Made by a program: the position numbers and the translations under genes. From positions 92,896-156,895 of the forward strand of contig CALJWL010000037.1 in NCBI GenBank assembly GCA_937974565.1: 64,000 nucleotides of DNA, given 5' to 3'. This document shows, one piece after another, positions 37,610-48,061 of this stretch (within the stretch, counting starts at the first letter, position 1; each line of letters starts with the position of its first letter). This stretch comes from an uncultured Arenicella sp. (GTDB taxonomy: Bacteria > Pseudomonadota > Gammaproteobacteria > Arenicellales > Arenicellaceae). Below the pieces are notes generated by a model. The model saw only the letters and a program-made list of their open reading frames with translations. It had not been told where the DNA came from and ran no database searches.

Positions 37610-38773
37610 TCAGAATGCGATGTCTCTTCGCAGTGGTATTCCGGCGGCTTCCGCGACAGAGTCCAACAACTCTATGGCGTGATCCAATTTAATAGATCTA
37701 TACAACGCCCAGTGCCTTTCATTGTCGCGTTTTGCTCGTTTACTTTGTAACTCTTCTGAGATACGCAGTACTTCATCACGGCCTAATTCGGACACGTCTT
37801 GCCACTGCACACCTTGGTGTAATGCGCTCTGGTCACCACACCATTCGCCCTTGTTTATCTTAGGTGAATAGATGCTCACACTCGGCAACTTGTTGGCTTG
37901 AGCCAGATAACGAGCCGGACCCTCATTGCCCAAAAACAAATCGCAATGCGCCATCATCGCCGCTAGCTTTACCGGGTTGTCCAAATTGATGACATGCACG
38001 TCAGGGTGCTGTTCCATGGCTTCATAAAACGCAGCAATTTCAGCTTGCTCGGCTTTCGATTCAGCAAACAGAATAATTTGTGCATTATAAGCGTCCATTG
38101 CGTATTGCGCCCAAGACTGCATCTTAGCCGAATCCCAACGCTTATCACGCTCTTGGCTAGTGGCCGACATCAAGAAAACCGTACGCTGAAAGTCTACGCC
38201 AGAGGCTTCCATGCTGGCACGCATTTCATTTTTTATGGCCATGGGCGTATTTATTAAAAACTGTTGGTCTTGCTTTACATCAAAACCCATAGCAACTAAA
38301 GGTTCAAGCAACCTCAAATGTTCCGCAACCTTGCTCCCACTCTTGGCTTTAGGAGTAATTTTATTGGTGTAACAAAAACCAAACCAGTTGTAGCCCCGCC
38401 CGATACAGATAGCGCGCTTGCGAGCAAACAGTGAAATCAATTCACTCATATTACTGCCCTGTGCGTCCACCACTAGATCGTACTCTTGCGAAATCACCTT
38501 GCGCACTTTGCGCCAAAAGCTAAGTGGGTTACTCAATTCACGCTGTGAAACCGAGATTACATTATCGACATACGGGTGACCTTTAAACAGGCCCACGCTA
38601 ACATCATCGACTAAATAGTCAACTTGCGCTTTGGGGAATGTTTTTTTCAGTGAATTGCACAGCACCGAAGACAGCACAATCTCATCAATAGCCGAAAACC
38701 GAACAACCAATATTCTAGCGGTCTCGGCAGTGGGCGTGTTTAACGGTGATGTTTCGTGGTTATACGCGTTCAT
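37610..38773 (-). CDS. Glycosyltransferase family 9 (heptosyltransferase-like)
   Basis: Family GT9 enzymes add heptose or related sugars in LPS core assembly, at the inner face of the membrane. I start at ATG 38773 (387 residues), though a GTG eight codons upstream is in frame. The N-terminal motif is ILVVRFSAIDEIVLSSVL, followed by VDYLVDDV and YDLVVDAQGSNMSEL; the C-terminal nucleotide-sugar region contains LAAMMAHCDLFLGNEGPARYLAQ. In most GT9 proteins the first motif reads SxIGDxxxT; here the Gly-Asp is Asp-Glu, a notable deviation. Donor and acceptor unknown. It is divergent from the deacetylase gene. Confidence 0.85.
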   Translation of the reverse strand: MNAYNHETSPLNTPTAETARILVVRFSAIDEIVLSSVLCNSLKKTFPKAQVDYLVDDVSVGLFKGHPYVDNVISVSQRELSNPLSFWRKVRKVISQEYDLVVDAQGSNMSELISLFARKRAICIGRGYNWFGFCYTNKITPKAKSGSKVAEHLRLLEPLVAMGFDVKQDQQFLINTPMAIKNEMRASMEASGVDFQRTVFLMSATSQERDKRWDSAKMQSWAQYAMDAYNAQIILFAESKAEQAEIAAFYEAMEQHPDVHVINLDNPVKLAAMMAHCDLFLGNEGPARYLAQANKLPSVSIYSPKINKGEWCGDQSALHQGVQWQDVSELGRDEVLRISEELQSKRAKRDNERHWALYRSIKLDHAIELLDSVAEAAGIPLRRDIAF

Positions 38774-38919
38774 TATTGTTCTTTTAATCTTAAACACCGC
38801 AGTCTACGCACTAGAATTACAAAATTATTACAACCAGTACGCTCTCGCAGGCTAGCCCTTAAATATACGCTTTTTTATCTGAAAATGCTTTAGAAACATC
38901 AAACCAAATATTGACAGAA

Positions 38920-39657
38920 ATGCCAAAAACGCGACCCATTTTTTACCAATACGGTAGAACCAAAATAGTGCTATTAAATACTCTGATTTCAGCTAGCCTA
39001 ATTATGCTTGGTTGTGGCTGGATTGTTAAGAATGAACAGTTCCAACTGTTGGGCAATTTAATCTCTCACGTCGAGACCAATAAAAAAATCATCGCCCTTA
39101 CTTTTGACGACGGCCCTAAAGCTGGGCGCACACAAAAAATTCTTGATATTTTAAATCATGAAACCGTACCGGCCACGTTCTATTTAAATGGCCGAGCTAT
39201 GAAAAACAACCCAAAAGAAACCAAGTTACTCGTGGAGTCCGGACACGAATTGGGTAATCACAGCTACAATCATCCTAGAATGCTGCTAATGAGCTACGCC
39301 GACGTGGCTGATGAAATCGAAAGCACCGATAAAATATTAAGAGAATTCGGTTATCAAGGTGACATTAGCTTTCGCCCTCCCTTTGGAAAATCGCTTTTCA
39401 TGCTGCCGCTGTATTTAAAAAACAACAACATTACAACGGTAACTTGGAATGTTGCACCCGAATATTTTAATGGCAGCGACACACCCGAAGCCATCTATCA
39501 GCGAACCATAGAGCAAGTAAAACCCGGGTCGATTATCTTATTGCATGTCATGTACGGCAACGGTTCAAGTTTAGCGGCGATACCGAAGATTATTCGCTCA
39601 TTAAAAGATCAGGGCTATGAATTCAAAACCGTGGATCAACTGATAAACGAGTCGTAA
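38920..39657 (+). CDS. Polysaccharide deacetylase (NodB/CE4 family)
   Basis: A metal-dependent de-N-acetylase acting on N-acetylated sugar polymers such as peptidoglycan or surface polysaccharide. ATG 38920 gives 245 residues; a TTG three codons earlier is less likely. A hydrophobic segment (residues about 15-34) anchors or exports it. CE4 motifs: TFDDGP (Asp63/Asp64), HSYNHP (His114 and His118 as metal ligands), RPPFGK (Arg152), TVTWNV and IILLHVMYG. The final His motif normally reads LxHD; here it is LLHV. Neighbours suggest a cell-surface polysaccharide role. Confidence 0.9.
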   Translation: MPKTRPIFYQYGRTKIVLLNTLISASLIMLGCGWIVKNEQFQLLGNLISHVETNKKIIALTFDDGPKAGRTQKILDILNHETVPATFYLNGRAMKNNPKETKLLVESGHELGNHSYNHPRMLLMSYADVADEIESTDKILREFGYQGDISFRPPFGKSLFMLPLYLKNNNITTVTWNVAPEYFNGSDTPEAIYQRTIEQVKPGSIILLHVMYGNGSSLAAIPKIIRSLKDQGYEFKTVDQLINES

Positions 39658-39836
39658 TCGAATGCGCCGTTTTCCATGCTTTTAAAACACACCACATCTC
39701 ACTGCTAAAAAAGCACTGACTCCTATAATGGGCGGTGCTTTTACCGACATGTGTTATTGAGCCTCTGTCTCACGAAATTCTGGCTCACTGACTTTTACCT
39801 TAACCATTGCCTGCTGAAAAATTCGGACAGGCATGA

Positions 39837-40844
<1,008 letters not shown>

Positions 40845-40895
40845 CGTTACCGCCAATATAACCCCGAAATCAACACACAAACCTAAAGAGAAGTA

Positions 40896-41342
40896 ATGAG
40901 CTTACAATACCTACACACAATGATACGTGTTGGCAACTTGACCGCCGCACTGGATTTTTTCTGCGACAAACTTGGTTTAATTGAAACCAAGAGATACGAC
41001 AACGAACGGGGGCGATTCACTCTAGTATTTCTATCAGCCCCGTTGGATTTAGACAGAGCAAAGGAAGATAAAGCTCCCCTAATAGAACTGACTCACAATT
41101 GGGATGAATCTGAATACACCAGCGGTCGTAACTTTGGGCATCTGGCATACCAAGTTGATAATATTTATGAAACTTGCCAAGCTCTGATGGAAAAAGGCGT
41201 AGAAATCAATCGCCCACCACGAGATGGCCATATGGCGTTTATCAAGTCGCCAGACGGTATTTCAATAGAGTTGTTACAAAAAGGCGATCACTTAGAGCCT
41301 GAAGAACCTTGGGTGTCCATGGAAAATGCAGGGAGTTGGTAG
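40896..41342 (+). CDS. gloA: Lactoylglutathione lyase (glyoxalase I) family protein
   Basis: Glyoxalase I converts the methylglyoxal-glutathione adduct to lactoylglutathione. The 148-residue VOC-fold protein has all four metal ligands in place: His7 (LHTMIRV), Glu64 (LIELTHNW), His82 (GHLAYQV) and Glu125 (ISIELLQ). ATG 40896 follows AAGAGAAG at good spacing. The next gene begins six bases after the stop. Symbol is by family; other VOC dioxygenases are less likely with this motif set. Confidence 0.88.
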   Translation: MSLQYLHTMIRVGNLTAALDFFCDKLGLIETKRYDNERGRFTLVFLSAPLDLDRAKEDKAPLIELTHNWDESEYTSGRNFGHLAYQVDNIYETCQALMEKGVEINRPPRDGHMAFIKSPDGISIELLQKGDHLEPEEPWVSMENAGSW

Positions 41343-41347
41343 TAGTC

Positions 41348-41707
41348 ATGACCAACAAAAATAGCGCCGCAGGTAACATTGATAATGCGGTGTTCGCAGA
41401 TACACCCAACCCGCCATATTACTCGGTTATCTTTACCTCACTAAGAAGGGACGGTGACCAAGGCTATGAAAGTATGGCCTTGAAAATGGTGGAATTAGCA
41501 CAAAAGCAAAACGGCTTTCTTGGCATAGAGTCTGCCCGAGAAGAGGTCGGCATTACCGTTTCGTATTGGTCGAACTTAGAATCGATAAAGGCTTGGAAAA
41601 CTCATTCTGAACATCAGTTAGCACAGAAAAAAGGGCGAGAGCGTTGGTACTCAAACTTTAAAGTTCGAATAGCTAAAGTCGAACGTGATTATGCCTATGA
41701 ATTATAA
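41348..41707 (+). CDS. Antibiotic-biosynthesis-monooxygenase-like (ABM) small protein
   Basis: A 119-residue protein starting at ATG 41348, just after the glyoxalase stop. The core (YYSVIFTSLRRDGDQGYESM, then NGFLGIESAREEVGITVSYW and ESIKAWKTHSEH) fits the ABM dimeric alpha-beta barrel, seen in small haem-degrading and quinol-type monooxygenases as well as many proteins of unknown function. It is translationally coupled to gloA and precedes a strong terminator. Substrate unknown. Confidence 0.82.
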   Translation: MTNKNSAAGNIDNAVFADTPNPPYYSVIFTSLRRDGDQGYESMALKMVELAQKQNGFLGIESAREEVGITVSYWSNLESIKAWKTHSEHQLAQKKGRERWYSNFKVRIAKVERDYAYEL

Positions 41708-41737
41708 ACTGCGTCTAAAGTACCGCTCTGAAAAAAG

Positions 41738-41762
41738 AAAAAGCCGCGCGTTGCGGCTTTTT
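41738..41762. terminator. Bidirectional rho-independent terminator
   Basis: AAAAAGCCGC and GCGGCTTTTT form a 10-bp stem with the 5-base loop GCGTT, with A-run and T-run sides. It lies between the convergent ABM gene and mscL and can serve both. Confidence 0.92.
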
Positions 41763-41783
41763 CTAAAATCGCTGGCTGGGTAT

Positions 41784-42221
41784 TTATTTAGCCAACGCGT
41801 TACGAATCTCAGTAAGTAATTTAACTTCATCAGATGGTTCAGCTGGCTTCTCTTCTTCTGCCGCCGCCTCTTTTTCCATTTCTTCTTTAGCTTTATTCAT
41901 TCCTTTAATGACAATGAATAAGGCAAAAGCAACGATAACAAATGTGATCATGGAATTAATGAATATCCCGTAGTTAACGGTAACAGCACCCGCCTCTTTA
42001 GCCGCATCCAGTGTTGCGTAAACGGCACCCTCAGTCGGATTTTTTATGACTGCAAACATATTGCTGAAATCAACGCCACCCGTCATCATGCCCACTACCG
42101 GCATAATAATGTCATCAACGAACGACTTAACGATAGTGCTGAATGCCGCGCCGATCACAATACCGACCGCCATATCAACAAAATTACCCTTCATTGCAAA
42201 TTCTTTAAACTCTTTTAACAT
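41784..42221 (-). CDS. mscL: Large-conductance mechanosensitive channel
   Basis: A 145-residue pentameric inner-membrane channel opening under extreme osmotic tension. MLKEFKEFAMKGNFVDMAVG is the family N-terminus; TM1 (VGIVIGAAFSTIVKSFVDD) and TM2 (FINSMITFVIVAFALFIVIK) are clear, and a charged C-terminal helix (KLLTEIRNALAK) follows an Ala/Glu-rich linker. GGAGATACATC precedes the ATG at 42221. It ends at the shared terminator. Confidence 0.97.
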   Translation of the reverse strand: MLKEFKEFAMKGNFVDMAVGIVIGAAFSTIVKSFVDDIIMPVVGMMTGGVDFSNMFAVIKNPTEGAVYATLDAAKEAGAVTVNYGIFINSMITFVIVAFALFIVIKGMNKAKEEMEKEAAAEEEKPAEPSDEVKLLTEIRNALAK

Positions 42222-42444
42222 GATGTATCTCCGAGGCTGGTTAAGCCGTTATGTGTTTTAATCTTCCTGTAAATTTTTATAAAAAAGCCACTAAAGCAGG
42301 CTAAAGTTCAAAATAGCACCTTGCTAGCCTGACGCTAACCAGTGCTTACCTGTCTTGGTTTAGGCGTACTGCGTTTTTACTATAATGCCATTGAGAATGC
42401 CTTTTCAACCTTTCAGCACATTGGCACGAATAGTTTACATATAT

Positions 42445-43272
42445 TTACGACTTATAGGACAAAGTGACTTCGTAAAACGGGTGATCTGATACTCCTTTCT
42501 CTAACATACTACCGCCTTCGACCACGAAACCCTTGGTCAACACCCAATCAATCCGCTCAGGATTCTCTGTGTCTAAACCCGCGGCTAAAATGGCGTCCGT
42601 GATATCAATATCCCGAAGTACGTTGTCGAGTTCGGGCATTGTACGCTGACTGTTAAAATCACCCAGCAAAATGGCTCTAGGGTATTTAGCAAACTCTTGC
42701 AATACCACATTCAATTGTTCAGCCCGACCGCCTCTTGTGTGTAAATGCGTGTTGATAAAATGAAAACGTTGATTTTGCCACTCAACCTCGGCTATCGTCA
42801 TGTTTCGATAGCTCTTACCAGATTGATCTGGCAGCATTTCAATACGCCAGTTATGCACTTTCAATTTGCTTAAAATTGCATTGCCTCGATGCTCTCTTAA
42901 CCAACGCCGACGAGTTGCACAAAACAACCACGAAAAACGCCCATGCCTTGCCAGGACTTCCGTCTGCTGCAAACCAAGGCCTAAAAGATTCATTAAACTG
43001 GGGGCATAAACTTCTTGCACACCGGCAATATCCACGCCTTTAAGGACCTTGGCCGAAGCACTAAGGTTTCGCTTTCCTTCATTACTTTTGCCGGTTTGGA
43101 TATTATAAGTTGCAACCTTGATTTGATTGACCTCGTTACTGACTTGCCCATATTTACCTAAATCGCTATCAAAAAATTCTTGACCGTGTTTATTATGCGC
43201 AGGTTTTGATTTTCTAGCCCAAACTAAGCCGCCAACTAAAAATAAAAACAAAAAAAGCTTAACCAACATCAT
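42445..43272 (-). CDS. Endonuclease/exonuclease/phosphatase (EEP) family protein, membrane-anchored
   Basis: A 275-residue protein starting at ATG 43272 (an ATG one codon later is equally possible). An N-terminal hydrophobic anchor or signal (LVKLFLFLFLVGGLVWA) is followed by the EEP metal-hydrolase fold: ATYNIQTGK, DIAGVQEVY (Glu metal ligand), FINTHLHT, LLGDFNSQR (Asp-Asn) and SDHPF (catalytic His). Substrates of such exported members range from phospholipid head groups to nucleic acids; none can be chosen here. It is 11 bases downstream of a methyltransferase gene. Confidence 0.85.
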   Translation of the reverse strand: MMLVKLFLFLFLVGGLVWARKSKPAHNKHGQEFFDSDLGKYGQVSNEVNQIKVATYNIQTGKSNEGKRNLSASAKVLKGVDIAGVQEVYAPSLMNLLGLGLQQTEVLARHGRFSWLFCATRRRWLREHRGNAILSKLKVHNWRIEMLPDQSGKSYRNMTIAEVEWQNQRFHFINTHLHTRGGRAEQLNVVLQEFAKYPRAILLGDFNSQRTMPELDNVLRDIDITDAILAAGLDTENPERIDWVLTKGFVVEGGSMLEKGVSDHPFYEVTLSYKS

Positions 43273-43283
43273 CAACGTTCAAC

Positions 43284-44090
43284 CTATTTAGTTGCGACTA
43301 AATACGCCACGTAAGACAGACAAGCTTCTCCGTCTTCTGTCTTGGTGAAAATACCATTGCCGCTCTCACCGTCTTCGTCGGTGCCTTCCCAATAACAATC
43401 TGCGGTTGCAAAACCCGCATCTAATAGAATTTCACGCAATTCAGGCAAGCCCCATAAACGCCAATCATAAGTAAACGCATCTTGCATTTCAGTCCCATCT
43501 GGAAAACGAAAATGAATATGTAATCGTGCTTCACCGGTAATTGGGTTGATCGAATCTTGATCCCACACGTAGGTAAAACTGCCATCATCTTGCTCGGTTT
43601 CTTCTTCCATTTCTTGAATACTTTCAGGGCCACCGTGCAGATCGCAGACAAAGACACCATCATCAGCTAAGTCTGCGTAAACGCCTTTAAAGTATTCAAG
43701 CATTTCAACGCGTGTTTTAAAAATCCAATAAGAAAAATTTTGTGCGCATCTGACATCAGGGGATTGACGGCTAGGGTTGCGTGCGTCTTCTTCAAACTGT
43801 TGAACACGTTCGGCTGCTTTGCCTAACGGCAAGAGATTGTTCTTTAAGCCCCATTTAAGTGGTTCGGGATCAATGTCGTATGACTCCGTCGTATACTTTT
43901 TTCCAAGCTTTACCCAATATGCTGATAGCAAGCAAGTTCCACAAAAATCTTCTCTAAAGTGCTTAGGCTTTTTACCACGAAGCTCTCTGTAAGTATTAAA
44001 CAAGAAATCAGCATCTTGCTCAGCGGACTGCACCGCACGCTGATACAATACATATTTGTCAGCGGTTTTCGCAGTGAACGTCTTGCCCAT
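43284..44090 (-). CDS. Class I SAM-dependent methyltransferase, substrate unknown
   Basis: A 268-residue cytoplasmic protein. The glycine-rich SAM motif is replaced by the family-specific REDFCGTCLLSAYWVKLG, followed by YDIDPEPLKWG as motif II and DDGVFVCDLHGG later. This pattern is widely conserved in bacteria under the generic methyltransferase label, with no defined substrate. The C-terminal half (FRFPDGTEMQDAFTYDWRLW) is also conserved. It precedes the EEP gene by 11 bases and faces the AT-rich region upstream of priA. Confidence 0.82.
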   Translation of the reverse strand: MGKTFTAKTADKYVLYQRAVQSAEQDADFLFNTYRELRGKKPKHFREDFCGTCLLSAYWVKLGKKYTTESYDIDPEPLKWGLKNNLLPLGKAAERVQQFEEDARNPSRQSPDVRCAQNFSYWIFKTRVEMLEYFKGVYADLADDGVFVCDLHGGPESIQEMEEETEQDDGSFTYVWDQDSINPITGEARLHIHFRFPDGTEMQDAFTYDWRLWGLPELREILLDAGFATADCYWEGTDEDGESGNGIFTKTEDGEACLSYVAYLVATK

Positions 44091-44435
44091 GTTTTCATGT
44101 TGTAGAACGGTTTAAAGTAGGTGAGAGTTTAGCCTAAAAAACAACGCGTAAATAGCCAGAACAAAATCACTTATTTTATGGCTGGTGTTAGTTCGGCTTT
44201 TTATCTATAAATAAAAGTCTATGATGCTTGTCCCAGGTGTTAATTTTCAGTGACTTTTTAGGTCTCACTAGACTTCTTTTAAAGGCGTATCAACTAAGCA
44301 GTGGCCCATAGATAAAGGCACCTTAAGTGTCTGTTAGAAAGAACTGATTTTTTGAGTGGCTTTGTAACAAGTATCGCTAAGTCATTGAAATTTTTGGCAA
44401 CTAATTTTGTCAACCTTTTTTTTAAAAAAAACGAC

Positions 44436-44444
44436 TTATACACA
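44436..44444 (+). promoter_or_regulatory. DnaA box TTATACACA
   Basis: Perfect match to the consensus TTATNCACA, five bases after an A-tract. It lies about 257 bases upstream of the priA start in a region of low melting energy. Confidence 0.6.
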
Positions 44445-44622
44445 AACTGTAAAATTGTTTCATCCATTGCCTTTCATTCAATTGTCATCTGCGTGAAATA
44501 TTTATTCCAATAATAAGTCATTGATTTTAAACAATATTTAAAATTGATTAAAAAATGAGCAGACATCATGAAGCTAATGTTTATGCTGTGTTACAGTTTA
44601 ATACCGCAAGTTATTAACAAAG

Positions 44623-44631
44623 TTATCCACA
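44623..44631 (+). promoter_or_regulatory. DnaA box TTATCCACA
   Basis: Perfect match to the strongest DnaA box (E. coli R1/R4 type), in the context AGTTATCCACAGC. It lies 70 bases upstream of the priA start; TTATTAACA, 12 bases before it, is a one-mismatch copy in the same orientation. Confidence 0.65.
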
Positions 44632-44700
44632 GCTTATGTGAGTAACTTTTTCTCAAATTTGTCGCATCTGAGTCACCAACCCACTAAACCCTTATAGACT

Positions 44701-46938
44701 ATGACTTTACCGCTGTCGCCAGAAAAAAAGCTTCGCATTTTAGCGGTTGCTGTACCAGTGCCTTTGCGACAAACGTTTGATTTTATAGCCCCAAAAAACG
44801 CATCAAATTTAAGACCGCGCACACGTGTAAAAATTCTTTTTGGAAAACGCACTTTGATCGGCATAATTGTCGAAGTTAAAGACGGCTCGGATTACCCAAT
44901 TGAAAAGTTAAAACCTGCGATAGAAATTATAGACAATGAGCCGCTATTTGATGACGCACTTTGGCAAAGTTTACTGTGGCTTTCTCGCTACTATTTGGCC
45001 GCCATCGGTGAGGTCTTAGAGAGTGCGTTACCAGTAGTTCTTAGGCAAGCGAAGTCGATAACGCCAACATTAGAACGCGCTTGGCAATTAACCAATCATG
45101 GTCGCCATTCATCAATAGACGAACTCAATAGGGCGCCATTACAACGCGCAATCATTCACCAATTTGCAAACAAAGATGTGTTGAGTTCACATGATTTCAA
45201 AGAGCACTCACAACGCTGGCGTTCCCCCATTAAAAGCCTGATTGAGAAAGGCTGGTTAGAAGAACTTACTCGTGAACCAACACTGGCTGGCAGGGACAGG
45301 ACCACCCCGCCTGACATCACCCTAACCGAGGAGCAAGATCATGCGATTAACATCATTAATAAGGCAATTGATGCGTGTAAATTCAGTTGTAATTTTCTGC
45401 ACGGGGTGACTGGCAGTGGTAAAACCGAAGTTTACTTCGCCGCAATGCGCAATGTTTTAGCGCGCGGTGAATCGGTTTTATTTTTAGTGCCAGAAATCGG
45501 TTTAACGCCTCAACTGATTCAACGAATCGAACGTTATTTTAAGCACCCTGTTGCTGTGTTGCATTCGGGTTTAAACGATACGGAACGGCACATTGCTTGG
45601 TGGCATGCGCGGCAAGGCAACGCGAAAATTGTACTCGGCACTCGCTCCGCTGTTTTTTCACAAATGCCAAACCTTGGCTTGCTGATTGTAGACGAAGAGC
45701 ATGATGGCTCATTTAAACAACAAGACAGTGTGCGCTACCAAGCGCGTGATGTTGCGGTATATAGAGCAAAGCAAGTGGGCGCTCCCATTATCCTTGGTTC
45801 AGCAACACCATCAATGGAAACCTACCATAATGCCTTAGAAGGGCGTTATCAACACATTCGTTTAACCAAGCGAGCCAGTGAGGTAGAACTGCCAAAAGTT
45901 GAGTTGTTAGACTTGAATAAACAACCGGTGATTGACGGCCTTTGCCCAGCAATGACCGAGGCAGTAAAACACACACTATCAAAAGGCAAACAGGTGATGC
46001 TGTTTTTGAATCGACGTGGTTATGCGCCGGTTCACTATTGCAGCGAATGCAAACAAACGGCTAAATGTCATCGTTGCGATAGCAATCTCACTGTGCATCA
46101 ACGCGCCAACAAATTACGTTGTCATCACTGTGGGTACGAAGGTCGACTTACGTTCAATTGTCGTGGCTGTGGCGCTAAAGAGTCAATGCTCGAAGTGGGT
46201 GATGGCACTCAACGTGTCGAAGCAGCGGTAACAGCACGTTTTCCAAACGCTAGGTTACTGAGAATAGATCGAGATTCAACTCAGCGAAAAGGCGAATTAG
46301 CCAGAGTACTCGAAGTGGCCAGAAAGGGCGAAGCCGATATTTTGCTTGGCACCCAACTTATCACCAAAGGTCACGATTTTCCAAACGTTGGTATGGTGGG
46401 TATTTTAGAGGCCGACCAAGGGTTATACAGCACTGACTTCAGAGCCTCGGAAACCCTGTTTCAACAATCACTGCAAGTTGCAGGGCGCGCAGGACGACGA
46501 GACGACGTCGGGCGAGTGTACATCCAAACAAGGTTTCCCGATCATTCTTTCTTCGGCTTTATTAAACAGCACGACTATGAAGGCTTTGCGGAGCAATTGC
46601 TAAATGAACGAAAATCAGTCGGCTTCCCACCTCATGGCTACTTTGCTTTGCTAAGAGCAGAGTCAACACATCAAGCCAAAGCACTGCAATTTTTAAGAAG
46701 AGCCAAGTCAGACTGTCAGCGCAGTCCGCATGTGGTTATCATGGACGCCGTGCCCGCGCCCATGGAGCGAAGAGCAGGCCGGTATCGTGCGCAACTTCTG
46801 TTTATGTCTCAACAACGCTCCGCGTTAAACCGAACACTTTCAACCTGGTTGCACTATATTGCAGTCAATCAAGAAGCCAAAAAATTAGCCGCGACGGTAC
46901 GGTGGACTTTGGATATAGACCCGTTGGATCATTATTAA
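44701..46938 (+). CDS. priA: Primosomal protein N' (replication restart helicase PriA)
   Basis: PriA recognises stalled replication forks and reloads the replisome. The 745-residue protein has the N-terminal DNA-binding domain (RQTFDFIAP, LGIIV-like strand), Walker A GVTGSGKTEVYF near residue 238, DEEHD near 331, and the zinc-binding cysteines in CSECKQTAKCHRC and RCHHCGYEG followed by CRGCG, then GTQLITKGHDFPNV. Length is usual. It lies directly downstream of the AT-rich DnaA-box region, which probably contains its promoter. Confidence 0.97.
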   Translation: MTLPLSPEKKLRILAVAVPVPLRQTFDFIAPKNASNLRPRTRVKILFGKRTLIGIIVEVKDGSDYPIEKLKPAIEIIDNEPLFDDALWQSLLWLSRYYLAAIGEVLESALPVVLRQAKSITPTLERAWQLTNHGRHSSIDELNRAPLQRAIIHQFANKDVLSSHDFKEHSQRWRSPIKSLIEKGWLEELTREPTLAGRDRTTPPDITLTEEQDHAINIINKAIDACKFSCNFLHGVTGSGKTEVYFAAMRNVLARGESVLFLVPEIGLTPQLIQRIERYFKHPVAVLHSGLNDTERHIAWWHARQGNAKIVLGTRSAVFSQMPNLGLLIVDEEHDGSFKQQDSVRYQARDVAVYRAKQVGAPIILGSATPSMETYHNALEGRYQHIRLTKRASEVELPKVELLDLNKQPVIDGLCPAMTEAVKHTLSKGKQVMLFLNRRGYAPVHYCSECKQTAKCHRCDSNLTVHQRANKLRCHHCGYEGRLTFNCRGCGAKESMLEVGDGTQRVEAAVTARFPNARLLRIDRDSTQRKGELARVLEVARKGEADILLGTQLITKGHDFPNVGMVGILEADQGLYSTDFRASETLFQQSLQVAGRAGRRDDVGRVYIQTRFPDHSFFGFIKQHDYEGFAEQLLNERKSVGFPPHGYFALLRAESTHQAKALQFLRRAKSDCQRSPHVVIMDAVPAPMERRAGRYRAQLLFMSQQRSALNRTLSTWLHYIAVNQEAKKLAATVRWTLDIDPLDHY

Positions 46939-47184
46939 CAATTGAGACACCCCTATTGTTGTTGAATGCATAAATTATCCAAGGATTAAAACAAACGTTA
47001 AACGCAGCCTACCCCTATACTGTTAAATTCGGTTATAAATGGGGAAAGTTAGACGATCTATAAGGCCAATCTCAATGATTGGGATGTGATCTTACAACAG
47101 GCCATGCTAGGCTTAATCAGAATCGTTGATCCATGGGATACGATCAACCATAAAAAAGACGGAAGAATAACAACCAACAACATT

Positions 47185-47790
47185 ATGTCTGATCACAAAC
47201 AACGCAACTCTAAACACAGCACGCCCAAATCGCACAAACACTCAGCGCAGGGCCAATTCAGTAACAGCACCCGCCGCGCGTTATTGCTGGGCATGGGCAC
47301 TGGCGCCGCAATGGGCGTCTGGCACAAACCGGTGATCAACGCCGTACTGACACCCGCTCACGCACAAACATCGCCGGCACCAACACCACCAACTCCACCA
47401 ACTCCACCAACTCCACCGGCACCACCAGTCGCGTGCCCCATGCTTGTTATTAGCAACATCATCACCGGTCCGGTCTCTGGCAGCAATGTGCCGGCGGTCT
47501 GCACCGCCACGTTCGATCTTTTTAGCTCAGATGCGAACACCAGTGTCACCGTCATCTCCGTTGACTCAGGAACGCTGCCCGCGAACGTCACCATCGACGT
47601 GCAAGATTTAGGCGTTGCCACATCCACCAGCGGCCCACGAATCGTTTGGCAAGGCCCGGCCACCGATGCCCCATTCTGTTCGAACATCATGCCGATAGAT
47701 GACATAACGTTTACCATCACCGCCAGTTGCACCGACAACCCCACACCATTCACACAAACCCTCACACTCAATGGCGTTTTGATGCCTTAG
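47185..47790 (+). CDS. Tat-exported small protein with proline-rich linker
   Basis: ATG 47185 gives 201 residues; the frame stays open to a GTG at 47086 and an ATG at 47104, so the start is not certain. A twin-arginine signal is visible: Arg30-Arg31 in STRRALLLGMGTGAAMG, then WHKPVINAVLTPAHA with cleavage expected after residue 60. The phrase W-x-KPV-x-x-V-x-x-PAHA recurs in exported proteins of many proteobacteria. A linker of TPP repeats (three 9-bp units at 47392-47418) leads to a Cys-containing beta-rich domain of about 120 residues (four Cys). I do not recognise the domain. It lies upstream of a large S8 protease gene. Confidence 0.72.
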   Translation: MSDHKQRNSKHSTPKSHKHSAQGQFSNSTRRALLLGMGTGAAMGVWHKPVINAVLTPAHAQTSPAPTPPTPPTPPTPPAPPVACPMLVISNIITGPVSGSNVPAVCTATFDLFSSDANTSVTVISVDSGTLPANVTIDVQDLGVATSTSGPRIVWQGPATDAPFCSNIMPIDDITFTITASCTDNPTPFTQTLTLNGVLMP

Positions 47791-48061
47791 TGTGACAATA
47801 AGGCATACTCATGGTCACTGTTAAATGGCCAGTCGTGGTGTGAGTAAAGGGGAGGGTGCCACTTTTTCGCTCGAAGCAAGAACCTTTTCTCAAATTTGGG
47901 CACACAGAATGTAAAAGTTTCTAACAATTTAACGATTACTAAAACTCATATAAGATAGTCTTTAGTGTCTGTAGCGAGACAAAAGCTCATCTCACTTTTC
48001 TCTTGGAACGTTGCGTGAAGTCGTTAGTCAACACTATTGGAGTTTAGCTAACTCACTGTAA

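Larger units (their letters stand above)
44091..44700. other. AT-rich non-coding region with DnaA boxes, divergent between methyltransferase and priA
   Basis: About 610 bases hold no gene. The part from 44341 to 44640 is strongly AT-rich: a T8A8 tract (44416-44431) is followed at once by a perfect DnaA box (44436-44444), then AT-rich sequence with TTTAAACAATATTTAAAATT (near 44526) and a second perfect DnaA box (44623-44631), with a near match TTATTAACA at 44611-44619. This resembles a replication-origin or DnaA-regulated region. dnaA, rpmH and gidA, the usual oriC neighbours, are not in this window. It must also carry the priA promoter. Confidence 0.6.
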
